64,000 bases of DNA, taken from UBA4744 sp963707435. GTDB lineage: Bacteria; Actinomycetota; Acidimicrobiia; Spongiisociales; UBA4744. The notes under the pieces are model-generated. The model was not told where the DNA came from. It worked only from the letters and a program-made list of their open reading frames with translations, and did no database searches. The position numbers and the translations under genes were made by a program. How positions within the stretch are numbered: position 1 is the first letter of the stretch; every line of letters begins with the position of its first letter. Location of the stretch: contig CAVPPF010000006.1 of the NCBI GenBank assembly GCA_963707435.1, forward strand, positions 186,001 to 250,000. Direction: 5' to 3'. Below are positions 24,885 through 31,895 of this stretch, piece by piece.

Positions 24885-25085
24885 GTGAGCGGCTCTCACT
24901 ATCGAATTCGGCCGTCGGCGGATCGAGCGACGAGACGGCGGGCCTTGCTCGAATTGCGGCGGCTGATCGAGTCGGGCGACTACCACGTTCCGGCTGATCG
25001 CGTCGCAGAAGCTCTCCTGGCTGAGGCCGGTTTCGTGGAACCGGACTCCTCAAGTCGCAGGGGTCCGGATGCCGATGTCAGATAG
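24885..25085 (+). CDS. Small FlgM-like (anti-sigma-28 type) protein, copy 1
   Basis: This 66-residue protein has the core RRRALLELRRLIESGDYHVPADRVAEALL. The pattern (helix of about 12 residues, (E/A)SGxYxV, then DxVAxxLL) is that of the sigma-binding C-terminal half of FlgM. The usual partner is the flagellar sigma factor, but no flagellar gene is in the window, so the target may be another sigma-70-family protein. It starts with GTG, 6 nt after a GATAAT box (24873-24878), 10 nt after ychF. A second copy follows 2 nt later. The FlgM resemblance is by motif only. Confidence 0.68.
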   Translation: MSGSHYRIRPSADRATRRRALLELRRLIESGDYHVPADRVAEALLAEAGFVEPDSSSRRGPDADVR

Positions 25086-25087
25086 AG

Positions 25088-25285
25088 ATGGAATCGACCA
25101 AGACCTTGGCCGGCGACGGGCCCCGCACCGTCAGTCGTCGTGAGCGCATCGAAGAGCTCCGGCGGTTGATCGAAGAGGGCAAATACGTCGTGCCCGCCAT
25201 CGATATCGCCCATGCCATCCTCCACGGACGCCCGAAGTGGGGCAACCGCGTGCCGCGTCCGGGCGACCTGCGACCGCTCACCTGA
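25088..25285 (+). CDS. Small FlgM-like protein, copy 2
   Basis: This 65-residue protein shares its core RRERIEELRRLIEEGKYVVPAIDIAHAIL with the preceding gene (LRRLIE, then (S/E)GxYxVPA, then a hydrophobic helix with A-x-A-(L/I)L). The tails differ: this one ends in a Pro/Gly/Arg-rich stretch (HGRPKWGNRVPRPGDLRPL). The two are probably old tandem duplicates. The start ATG is 2 nt after the stop of copy 1, so translation is likely coupled. A strong hairpin lies 17 bp after the stop. Function is unknown; sigma-factor binding is inferred from the FlgM-like pattern. Confidence 0.65.
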   Translation: MESTKTLAGDGPRTVSRRERIEELRRLIEEGKYVVPAIDIAHAILHGRPKWGNRVPRPGDLRPLT

Positions 25286-25302
25286 TCAGACTTGGATTAT
25301 GA

Positions 25303-25337
25303 CGAGGCTCCGGCAAGGGGGTAGAGCCGGAGCCTCG
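25303..25337 (+). terminator. Strong hairpin after the FlgM-like pair
   Basis: A 12-bp perfect stem (CGAGGCTCCGGC and complement) has an 11-nt loop. No T tract follows. It could terminate the upstream transcript or form the first stem of a larger RNA. Confidence 0.5.
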
Positions 25338-25339
25338 CT

Positions 25340-25440
25340 GGCTCCTCCGGGGAGGAGCCGCACAGGGCCAGTTATCGAGCCGGCGCCAGGGAGTCCGGAC
25401 TCGGGGCCCAATGCCCTTTTTGGGGGCTTGTTTCCAGGAA
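25340..25440. other. Structured non-coding block between the FlgM-like pair and a membrane protein gene
   Basis: GGCTCCTC/GAGGAGCC (25340-25359), the palindrome GAGTCCGGACTC (25391-25402) and a GGGC-loop-GCCC-TTTTT element near 25403-25422 follow each other closely. With the 25303 hairpin, the whole 290-bp gap up to the ATG at 25574 is rich in stems and has no convincing reading frame. It may be a leader RNA or small RNA; I could not match it to a riboswitch class. Confidence 0.4.
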
Positions 25441-25573
25441 CGGCTAGCCGCCCCCAGTAACCATCGGATCCTACGTGGGGGTCCTGCAGGGTGTCAAGGT
25501 CGATGGAGCGACCATCCGGGTCGATGCCCGAGGACGCAACGAGCCGCGTGATCCCTGCAATACTGCCCACTCC

Positions 25574-26074
25574 ATGCGCGAATCAATCGAGACCTTCGTC
25601 CGCAATTTCCCGGAACCGCTCGCGGTGATGCTGCTTGCCACTCTGCCCGTATTCGAGTTACGCGGTGCGATTCCATTTGCGCTCGGCGTGCTGGACCTGC
25701 CGGTGTGGCAATCGTATGTGTGGGCGGTCTTAGGGAACCTGCTGCCGGTGCCCTTCATCTTGATTCTCCTCGGCCCGGTCACCGCTTGGGCCGAAGACCA
25801 TTGGGCGGGACTGCATCGCTTCCTGGAACGGCTCTTCTCCCATACGAGGCGCCGCCATACAACGCGGTTCGACCGATGGCGAGATCTGGCGTTGATCACC
25901 TTCGTCGCGATCCCCCTTCCCATCACGGGTGCGTGGAGCGGGGCCCTGGCCGCTTTTGTGTTTGGCGTCGAGCGTCGCAAGGCGTTTGCGCTGATCGCGA
26001 TCGGCGTTGCGATTGCCGGAATCGTGGTAACCATGCTCTGGCAAGGGGGCAGTTCATTGCTCTCCGCTCCCTGA
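25574..26074 (+). CDS. Small multi-pass membrane protein, COG2426 (small multidrug export) type
   Basis: This 166-residue protein starts MRESIETFVRNFPEPLAVMLLATLPVFELRGAIPFALGVLDLP. The PVFELRGAIPFA motif, a LGNLLPVPFILILLGP helix and a PLPITGAWSGALAAFVFG helix are typical of this family. It has about four to five helices with a basic cytosolic loop (THTRRRHTTRFDRWR). The family is called small multidrug export in databases, but transport has little experimental support. The in-frame extension to 25475 enters the structured region and was not used. The gene is followed by a cytochrome c gene after 20 bp. Confidence 0.8.
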   Translation: MRESIETFVRNFPEPLAVMLLATLPVFELRGAIPFALGVLDLPVWQSYVWAVLGNLLPVPFILILLGPVTAWAEDHWAGLHRFLERLFSHTRRRHTTRFDRWRDLALITFVAIPLPITGAWSGALAAFVFGVERRKAFALIAIGVAIAGIVVTMLWQGGSSLLSAP

Positions 26075-26082
26075 AGAATCAC

Positions 26083-26088
26083 TACGCT
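26083..26088 (+). promoter_or_regulatory. -10 box TACGCT, putative leaderless promoter
   Basis: TACGCT is followed by 6 nt and the ATG of the cytochrome gene at 26095. No Shine-Dalgarno site is present, so a leaderless mRNA is likely. Confidence 0.45.
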
Positions 26089-26094
26089 GGGCCC

Positions 26095-26436
26095 ATGACC
26101 GGACGCGCGGTTCACTCGAGAGCTCTATCGGCGCTGGCAGCGCTGCTCGTGGCCCTCGCCACCGTACTCTCCGGCTGCGGTGGTGGTCTCGAAGAAACCG
26201 CCAGCGGACAGGAAGTTTACGATGCCCGGTGCGCCTCCTGTCACCGGAAAGACCTCAGCGGCGGAATCGGACCCGCCCTCGGCCCGGGCTCCGACGCCGT
26301 CGACCGTCCGCTCGAGTACTACGAAATCACGATCTCGTCCGGCAAGGGCAGGATGCCTGCGTTCCGATCCACGCTCACCGAGGAGCAGATCGCGCGGGTG
26401 ATCGACTACGTCCTCGCCGTGCAGAATGCCGGTTGA
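26095..26436 (+). CDS. Class I c-type cytochrome lipoprotein
   Basis: This 113-residue exported protein has a signal peptide ending in TVLSGCGGG (lipobox). One heme-binding CASCH motif (YDARCASCHRKDLSGGIGPALG) follows, with an axial Met in GRMPAFRSTLT and a terminal helix EEQIARVIDYVLAVQ. It is a small membrane-tethered electron carrier on the outer face, perhaps feeding a terminal oxidase. It resembles the short cytochrome domains that partner with quinol or alcohol dehydrogenases. The ATG starts the signal peptide 6 nt after TACGCT. The next gene (K+ channel) follows at once on the same strand. Confidence 0.9.
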   Translation: MTGRAVHSRALSALAALLVALATVLSGCGGGLEETASGQEVYDARCASCHRKDLSGGIGPALGPGSDAVDRPLEYYEITISSGKGRMPAFRSTLTEEQIARVIDYVLAVQNAG

Positions 26437-26509
26437 CCGCACGTGATCCTCGGGCGTTTCATTTCGTCGATCTGGAGAGGTTTGCCGCGACCCGGAGTTT
26501 CGAGCGCTG

Positions 26510-26800
26510 TTGCTCACCGTTCTCGGTCTGTTGGGTTCCGGCACGTGGGTGTATCACCGGTTCGAGGGCTGGAGCGCACTCGACTCGTTGTACTTCAGCG
26601 TGATCACGCTGACCACCGTCGGCTACGGAGATCTCTCGCCGACCCGGCCGGGTACCAAGATCTTCACGATGGTGTTCATCATCGTGGGGATCGGGATCCT
26701 CCTGGCGTTCATCAACATGGTCGCCAAGCACGCACTCGAAGCCGGCTCGATTCGCGACCGGATCGGGCGCAAGAGACACGATCCCGATCAAGGGAATTGA
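26510..26800 (+). CDS. Two-helix K+ channel protein; 5' end apparently frameshifted
   Basis: The frame encodes a two-helix potassium-channel pore: VLGLLGSGTWVYHRFEGW, the pore helix with selectivity filter TLTTVGYGDLSPT, and FTMVFIIVGIGILLAFINMVA. Upstream in this frame DPEFRALLLTV still looks native but there is no good start before TTG at 26510 until a TGA at 26444. A different frame starting GTG at 26443, 6 nt after the cytochrome stop, reads MILGRFISSIWRGL and would join by a one-base shift near 26480-26488. This is either a sequencing error, a broken gene or an internal start. The stop lies in a shared hairpin. Confidence 0.75.
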   Translation: MLTVLGLLGSGTWVYHRFEGWSALDSLYFSVITLTTVGYGDLSPTRPGTKIFTMVFIIVGIGILLAFINMVAKHALEAGSIRDRIGRKRHDPDQGN

Positions 26801-26808
26801 TCGGGATC
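26780..26808. terminator. Bidirectional hairpin containing both stop codons
   Basis: GATCCCGATCAA, a 5-nt loop and TTGATCGGGATC form a perfect 12-bp stem. The TGA of the channel gene (26798-26800) and part of the TGA of the convergent lipoprotein gene (26807-26809) are inside it. Confidence 0.75.
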
Positions 26809-27328
26809 AGTTGTTGCCGTACTGGGCGATGACGGTGGCCGTCTCCTCCCCATCGTTGTAGCCGACAATGGCCGAGGCGCTCACGTCGCCTTTCGACGCA
26901 AAGAACATGACCATGCGATCGCCATCCGCGCTGGAATCTGTGCGACTGACCTCCCAGCCGTCGTCATTGAAGAAATCCCCGTACAGTTCGGCGACGTCTT
27001 CGAAGTCGTCGGGATCGAACGTCACGGTGACCATGCTGCTGGCAAAATCGCCCGTCTGGGTAACGACGCCCACGACCTCTTCGTAGTTGGGGAGCGGAAG
27101 CGGGAAATCATCCGGGACGTCGGTGCCGCCGATGTTCATCGAACCTTCGTCGGTCTCGATGGAGATAGATCCGTCGTCTTCGTCGAGGTTGACGTCTACA
27201 TCTCCGCCGCCCTCTTCCTCGAGCTGAGTCTCGATGGCCCCCTCGATGATGTTCTCCGCTGCCTTGCCACATCCGACTGCGACCAGTGCCAGAACAACGA
27301 GCACGATCATCAACCGGAACTTTGCCAT
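26807..27328 (-). CDS. Hypothetical acidic lipoprotein
   Basis: This 173-residue exported protein has a signal peptide ending in LVAVGCGKAAE (lipobox). An acidic Gly/Asp-rich segment (EEEGGGDVDVNLDEDDGSI) is followed by a compact domain with VPDDFPLPLPNYEEVVGVV, a motif common in small actinobacterial lipoproteins, and SSMVTVTFDPDDFEDVAELYGDFF. I do not recognise a named family. The last 30 residues form beta strands. It is convergent with the K+ channel and divergent from the AI-2E permease gene, leaving about 75 bp for promoters upstream. Confidence 0.82.
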   Translation of the reverse strand: MAKFRLMIVLVVLALVAVGCGKAAENIIEGAIETQLEEEGGGDVDVNLDEDDGSISIETDEGSMNIGGTDVPDDFPLPLPNYEEVVGVVTQTGDFASSMVTVTFDPDDFEDVAELYGDFFNDDGWEVSRTDSSADGDRMVMFFASKGDVSASAIVGYNDGEETATVIAQYGNN

Positions 27329-27403
27329 CTCGCCTCCCGGGTTGTCCGATACTCCGGAAGCTACACCCCTCCTTCGCCGGGTACGCGGCGAAAAGACCGG
27401 GTA

Positions 27404-28531
27404 TTGTCCTCACCACATGGAACCAGCGCCCGACCAGAGCCCGCCCGGCGCGCCCCCCGGCGTCACCGCGACCAGGTGCCGGCCTGGTTCCCTCGTGCGC
27501 TCGCCATGACGATCGGTGCAGTGCTGGCCACACTCGGGCTTCTGTGGGTCGCCCGCAGTCTCGGCGATCTCCTCATCGCCCTGCTGCTCGCCGTCTTCCT
27601 TTCCTTTGCCCTGGAACCCGCGGTGCAATACCTCGCCAAACGGCGCGGCTGGAGCCGCACCGCTGCCACCGCCGCCGTGTTTCTGGTCGTCGGACTGCTC
27701 GGGATCGGTTTCCTGGCTGCAGTGCTGACGCCCCTCATTGCCCAGACCGGCGGGTTCTTCACGAATCTCCCCGACTGGCTCGATCAGGTGTCGGTGCGGC
27801 TCGAGGAGTGGTTCGGGATAGAACTCAGTCTCGAAGCCGCCGTGGAGGATTTCGACAGTCTGGGGAGTGTCATCCAGAACTACGCCGATGATGTGGGCCG
27901 GGGTCTGGTGGGGTTCGGTTCGACCGTAGCGAGTGCGGTGCTCAGCCTGCTTGCCATGGGATTGTTCACGTTCTACTTGCTGGCAGATGGGCCGAAACTG
28001 CGGCGCACCATCCTGGCGGCAGTGAAGCCCGACGTGCAGCATGAGGTGCTCAGGATGTGGGAGGTAGCGATCCAGAAGACCGGCGGGTACGTCTACTCGC
28101 GGGTTCTCCTGGCTGCGGTCTCAGCCGTATTCACGTACGTGGTTCTGCTGATCGTCGGCGTGCCGTTCGCGCTTCCACTCGCCTTGTGGGTGGGCGTCAT
28201 CTCTCAAGCCATCCCGGCGGTGGGAACCTACATCGCAGCTGTTGCCCCGGTTCTCGTGGCGCTCTTCACCGACCCCATCAAAGCTGTGTGGGTGGTGGCG
28301 GCGCTGGTCGGGTACCAGCAGATCGAGAACTTCGTCCTGCAACCGCGGATCACCGCGAAGACCATGGCGCTGCATCCCGCCGTCGCCTTTGGATCCGTAC
28401 TGGCCGGGGCAGCGTTGCTCGGTGCTATCGGCGCGCTCATCGCCCTGCCGACCGCCGCCATCATCCAGGCCTTTGTCTCTACATATTTGGAGCAGCACGA
28501 AGTAGTCGACAGCGCCCTGGCGCAGGATTAG
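27404..28531 (+). CDS. AI-2E family (PerM-like) permease
   Basis: This protein of about 375 residues has eight or so membrane helices. Family segments include LLIALLLAVFLSFALEPAVQYLAKR, LTPLIAQTGGFFTNLPDWLDQ, SLLAMGLFTFYLLADGPKLRR, a helical soluble region and YQQIENFVLQPRITAKTMALHPAVAFGSVLAGAALLG. Substrates in the family vary (autoinducer-2, Na+/H+ and others). The start is doubtful: TTG at 27404 has no ribosome-binding site. An ATG at 27417 lies 9 nt after a TATTGT box but in another frame (MEPAPDQSPPGAPPG), and GTG at 27476 is also possible. Confidence 0.82.
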   Translation: MSSPHGTSARPEPARRAPRRHRDQVPAWFPRALAMTIGAVLATLGLLWVARSLGDLLIALLLAVFLSFALEPAVQYLAKRRGWSRTAATAAVFLVVGLLGIGFLAAVLTPLIAQTGGFFTNLPDWLDQVSVRLEEWFGIELSLEAAVEDFDSLGSVIQNYADDVGRGLVGFGSTVASAVLSLLAMGLFTFYLLADGPKLRRTILAAVKPDVQHEVLRMWEVAIQKTGGYVYSRVLLAAVSAVFTYVVLLIVGVPFALPLALWVGVISQAIPAVGTYIAAVAPVLVALFTDPIKAVWVVAALVGYQQIENFVLQPRITAKTMALHPAVAFGSVLAGAALLGAIGALIALPTAAIIQAFVSTYLEQHEVVDSALAQD

Positions 28532-28556
28532 GACCACATCTAAAAGGGGGCAGCAC

Positions 28557-29696
28557 GTGGGGCCACTCAAAGGTGTAACCGTTGTCGAGATCGCTTCCAT
28601 CGGACCCGGGCCGTTCTGCGGAATGATGCTGGCCGATCTCGGTGCGGATGTGGTGAGGATCGATCGGGCCGATGCAGTCCATGGTCCCGCGGTCACCGGA
28701 TCGTCGCTGGATCTTATGAACCGGGGCAAGCGATCGATCGGGATCGATCTGAAGAACCCCCTCGGCATTGAGGCTGTACTGCGCATCGTTGAGCGGGCCG
28801 ACGCTCTGATCGAAGGTTTTCGCCCTGGAGTGGCGGAACGCCTCGGGATCGGACCTGAGGTGTGCCGCGAACGCAATCCCGCGCTGGTGTACGGCCGGAT
28901 GACGGGATGGGGCCAGGTCGGCCCGCTCGCCAACAGAGCCGGACACGACATCAACTACATCGCCCTGACCGGGGTGCTGCATTCCATCGGTCGGAGCGGA
29001 GAGCCGCCGGTGCCACCGCTCAATCTGGTGGGGGACTTCGGTGGAGGCGGGATGCTGCTGGCGTTGGGGATCGTGGCGGGTCTGTTCGAAGCCCGCACTT
29101 CTGGCAGCGGGCAGGTGATCGACGCGGCGATGATCGACGGCTCCGCACTGCTGACGACCTTGATCCACGGTATGCGGGCGATGGGGCTGTGGAGCGATCG
29201 GCGGGGCGTCAACCTCCTCGACACGGGCGCTCCCTTCTACGAGGTGTACGAGACGTCCGACGGCGGGTACCTGGCGGTCGGCGCTATCGAACCGCATTTC
29301 TACGCCGAGTTCCTCGAGTTGCTCGAATTGGAGGGGGAGATTCCCGAACAGCTCGATGCCGGGACCTGGCCAAACATGAAGGAGCGCATCGCTGCGCAAG
29401 TCGAGCGGCGAACCCGCCTCGAGTGGGAAACCATATTTGCCGGGAGCGATGCTTGTGTCGCCCCGGTGCTGACCATGGGCGAAGCTCCCGACCATCCGCA
29501 CCATCGTGCCCGCGAGACGTTTGTTCGCGTCGACGGTGTGATGCAGCCGGCTCCCGGCCCGCGCTTCGACCGAACTCCGGGGGACATCTCCTGTTCGCCG
29601 CCGTTCGCGGGACAGCACACCGGCGAGCTCCTGGCCGAGTTTGGCTTCGACGAAGAGGAGCAAGCTGCGCTGCGCGTCGCAGCCGCCGTCCGTTGA
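28557..29696 (+). CDS. CoA transferase family III protein, alpha-methylacyl-CoA racemase-like
   Basis: This 379-residue enzyme of the CaiB/BaiF class begins MGPLKGVTVVEIASIGPGPFCGMMLADLGADVVRID. The sequence GHDINYIALTGVLHSIGR holds the His-Asp of alpha-methylacyl-CoA racemases, and LVGDFGGGGMLLALGIVAGL carries the second catalytic Asp. Racemases epimerise 2-methyl branched acyl-CoA esters before beta-oxidation. The start is GTG with AAGGGGG 6 bp upstream. It is followed by two acyl-CoA synthetase genes on the same strand, which fits a branched-chain lipid or sterol pathway. Confidence 0.9.
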   Translation: MGPLKGVTVVEIASIGPGPFCGMMLADLGADVVRIDRADAVHGPAVTGSSLDLMNRGKRSIGIDLKNPLGIEAVLRIVERADALIEGFRPGVAERLGIGPEVCRERNPALVYGRMTGWGQVGPLANRAGHDINYIALTGVLHSIGRSGEPPVPPLNLVGDFGGGGMLLALGIVAGLFEARTSGSGQVIDAAMIDGSALLTTLIHGMRAMGLWSDRRGVNLLDTGAPFYEVYETSDGGYLAVGAIEPHFYAEFLELLELEGEIPEQLDAGTWPNMKERIAAQVERRTRLEWETIFAGSDACVAPVLTMGEAPDHPHHRARETFVRVDGVMQPAPGPRFDRTPGDISCSPPFAGQHTGELLAEFGFDEEEQAALRVAAAVR

Positions 29697-29812
29697 GGAA
29701 TTGCGGCTGGACCGGATTTCGGACCTGGACCGCTGGCTAGAATCGGTTGAAGACCAGTACACCGTGGGCGACATGGCCCGGCATCGGGCGGTCTGCGGCC
29801 GGAGGACAAGCC

Positions 29813-31603
29813 ATGCGTGAGTACACCAGCCCGGGGGCCGTCAAGGTCCCGCCCAGCGACAGCCCTATTGCGGCATTGCTCGCCAGAGCCGATACCCATC
29901 CTCAGGTTGCTGCACTTGCCTACCGTGACGGCAATCGTTTCGTAGATATCACCACTGAAGAGTTCGTGAGCCAGGTCATGGAACTGGCTGCCGGCCTGGT
30001 GGCGCTCGGGATTGAGCCGGGATCCCGTATCGGCATCTATTCCGCCACCCGGTATGAGTTCACCTATGTCCAGTACGCCATCTGGGCGGCGGGTTGCGCG
30101 GCAGTGACGGTCTACGAAACGTCCTCTGCCGAGCAGGTGCGGTGGACGTTGGGTGACAGCGGCGCCGTCGGCGTGTTCTGTGAGTCCCCTGCACTCAAGG
30201 CGGTGCTCGATGAAGTGGCGGAGGACCTTCCCGACTGCCACCATCAATTCGTCATCGAGGCGGGAGGACTGGACCAGGTCAAAGCCCTCGCCACCGATGA
30301 CAGCCGCAAAAAGGTCATGGAGCGGGTCAAAGGAATCTCCCAGGACGACATTGCGCTGCTCATCTACACATCGGGCACGACCGGCCGCCCGAAGGGCTGT
30401 GTGCTCACGCAGCACAACTTCATCTGGGACGTCCGCCAGGTGGTTTCTTCACAGATGGATCTGTTCACACCGGGCAATTCCAATCTGATGTTCCTTCCGC
30501 TGGCCCATTCGTTTGCTCAAGTCGTCCAGGTGGGGTGCGTGACGATGGGCGTGAAGATCGGGTATTCCACCGGGACGAAGAACCTGGTCGAGGAATTGGG
30601 GATGTTCAAGCCTCGCTGGGTGTTTTCCGTGCCCCGGGTGTTCGAGAAGGTCTACAACAGCGCCAAGCACAAGGCCGACTCTGAGGGCAAAGGGAAGATA
30701 TTCGATATTGGCGCCAAAGTGGCCATCGACTATTCGAAGGAAGAGCAGGCAGGAAGTCTCAGCCTGAAGACCAAGGTCCTCCACGCAGTATTCGACAAGC
30801 TTCTGTACGGCAAGCTGCGGGACGTGTTCGGGGGTCGCCTGGAATACGCCATCTCGGGAGGAGCGGCCCTCGGGGATCGGCTCGGGCACTTCTTCCGCGG
30901 CATCGGGCTCACCGTCCTGGAAGGCTACGGGCTGACCGAGACGACCGCGGCCACCTTCTTCAACAGGAAAGGCGAAATCAAGATCGGGACGGTTGGGCGT
31001 CCGGCACCCGGCGTTTCCGTCAAGATTGCCGACGACGGCGAGGTCCTGATCAAAGGGGGGTGCGTCTTCAAGGGTTACTGGAACAACGAGACGGCCACCA
31101 ACGAGGTGTTCAGCGACGATGGTTGGTTCCATTCCGGAGACGTCGGCGAACTCGACAACGAGGGCTATCTGCGCATCACCGGCAGGAAGAAGGAACTCAT
31201 TGTTACGGCGGGCGGCAAGAACGTAGCGCCTGCGGTCCTGGAAGACCTGATCCGGGCCCATCCGTTGATCAGTCAGTGCATGGTGATCGGGGACGCCCAG
31301 CCGTTCATCGCCGCCCTGGTAACGGTCGACCCGGAGACCTTCCCCGAATGGGCGGAGGAGAAAGGTCTGGGCGGCAAGAGCATCGCCGAGCTCCGCGACA
31401 ACCCCGACGTGCAGGCAGCCATCCAGGAGGCCATCGACGTGGCCAACAAAGCGGTCTCCAAAGCCGAGTCGGTCCGGACCTTCCGCATCCTCGACGAGGA
31501 CTTCACGATCGAGGGCGGCGAACTGACCCCGACCCTCAAGGTGAAGCGAGCGATCATCGGCAAGAAGTACGGCCACGTGATCGACGAGATCTACACGAAG
31601 TAG
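29813..31603 (+). CDS. Long-chain acyl-CoA synthetase (FadD/Faa type), copy 1
   Basis: This 596-residue adenylate-forming enzyme has the AMP-binding P-loop-like motif YTSGTTGRPKG, a mid-chain FLPLAHSFAQVVQ segment, GYGLTETTA and DGWFHSGDVGELD. The C-terminal domain ends in ITGRKKELIVTAGGKNVAPAVLE with the catalytic Lys near the end (TLKVKRAIIGKKYGHVIDEIY). It activates fatty acids to acyl-CoA with ATP. The length and insertions match the LACS/FAA type. The ATG at 29813 has GGAGG 8 bp upstream. It is about half identical, by eye, in its conserved blocks to the second copy at 31896. Confidence 0.93.
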   Translation: MREYTSPGAVKVPPSDSPIAALLARADTHPQVAALAYRDGNRFVDITTEEFVSQVMELAAGLVALGIEPGSRIGIYSATRYEFTYVQYAIWAAGCAAVTVYETSSAEQVRWTLGDSGAVGVFCESPALKAVLDEVAEDLPDCHHQFVIEAGGLDQVKALATDDSRKKVMERVKGISQDDIALLIYTSGTTGRPKGCVLTQHNFIWDVRQVVSSQMDLFTPGNSNLMFLPLAHSFAQVVQVGCVTMGVKIGYSTGTKNLVEELGMFKPRWVFSVPRVFEKVYNSAKHKADSEGKGKIFDIGAKVAIDYSKEEQAGSLSLKTKVLHAVFDKLLYGKLRDVFGGRLEYAISGGAALGDRLGHFFRGIGLTVLEGYGLTETTAATFFNRKGEIKIGTVGRPAPGVSVKIADDGEVLIKGGCVFKGYWNNETATNEVFSDDGWFHSGDVGELDNEGYLRITGRKKELIVTAGGKNVAPAVLEDLIRAHPLISQCMVIGDAQPFIAALVTVDPETFPEWAEEKGLGGKSIAELRDNPDVQAAIQEAIDVANKAVSKAESVRTFRILDEDFTIEGGELTPTLKVKRAIIGKKYGHVIDEIYTK

Positions 31604-31845
31604 TAGTCAGTACCTAGTACCCAGTATCAGTACCGCTGCCAGCTTCGCGGGAGACCGTAGGGCGAGGGTAGCTCTCACAGGTATGGGCTTCTGCGTACTT
31701 CGTGCCGCTGGAACCGCTGCGGGAGACCGCAGGGCGGGAGTAGGGCTGTTGCGATCTGGCTACTGGCTACTGGTGCTGAGAGCTGAGTACTGGGTACTGA
31801 GTACTGAGTACTGAGTACTGAGCACTGAGTACGCCTCTCCTCGCC
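31604..31845. repeat. Composite repeat island: heptamers plus two GAGA-loop units
   Basis: Three parts are visible. There is a degenerate block at 31606-31633 with CAGTACCTAGTACCCAGTATCAGTACC-like units. A 25-bp direct repeat occurs at 31647-31671 and 31719-31743 (22 of 25 identical), whose second copy folds as CTGCGG-GAGA-CCGCAG. Finally there is a CTACTGG/GAGTACT heptamer run at 31760-31832, with seven units in exact 7-nt phase from 31785. The island fills most of the 292-bp gap between the two acyl-CoA synthetase genes. It relates to the GGTACTA island at 4938-4986. Confidence 0.8.
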
Positions 31846-31895
31846 AACACGTTTTCTGGCCCGGTACAGTTGCTGAAACACGAGGGAGGGATTGA

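Noticed and set aside
25279..25310. ACCTGATC...GGATTATGACGAGG, similar to the 3' part of a TPP riboswitch
   Set aside because: The CUGAGA half and the required stems are missing, and the motif overlaps the stop codon of the FlgM-like gene.
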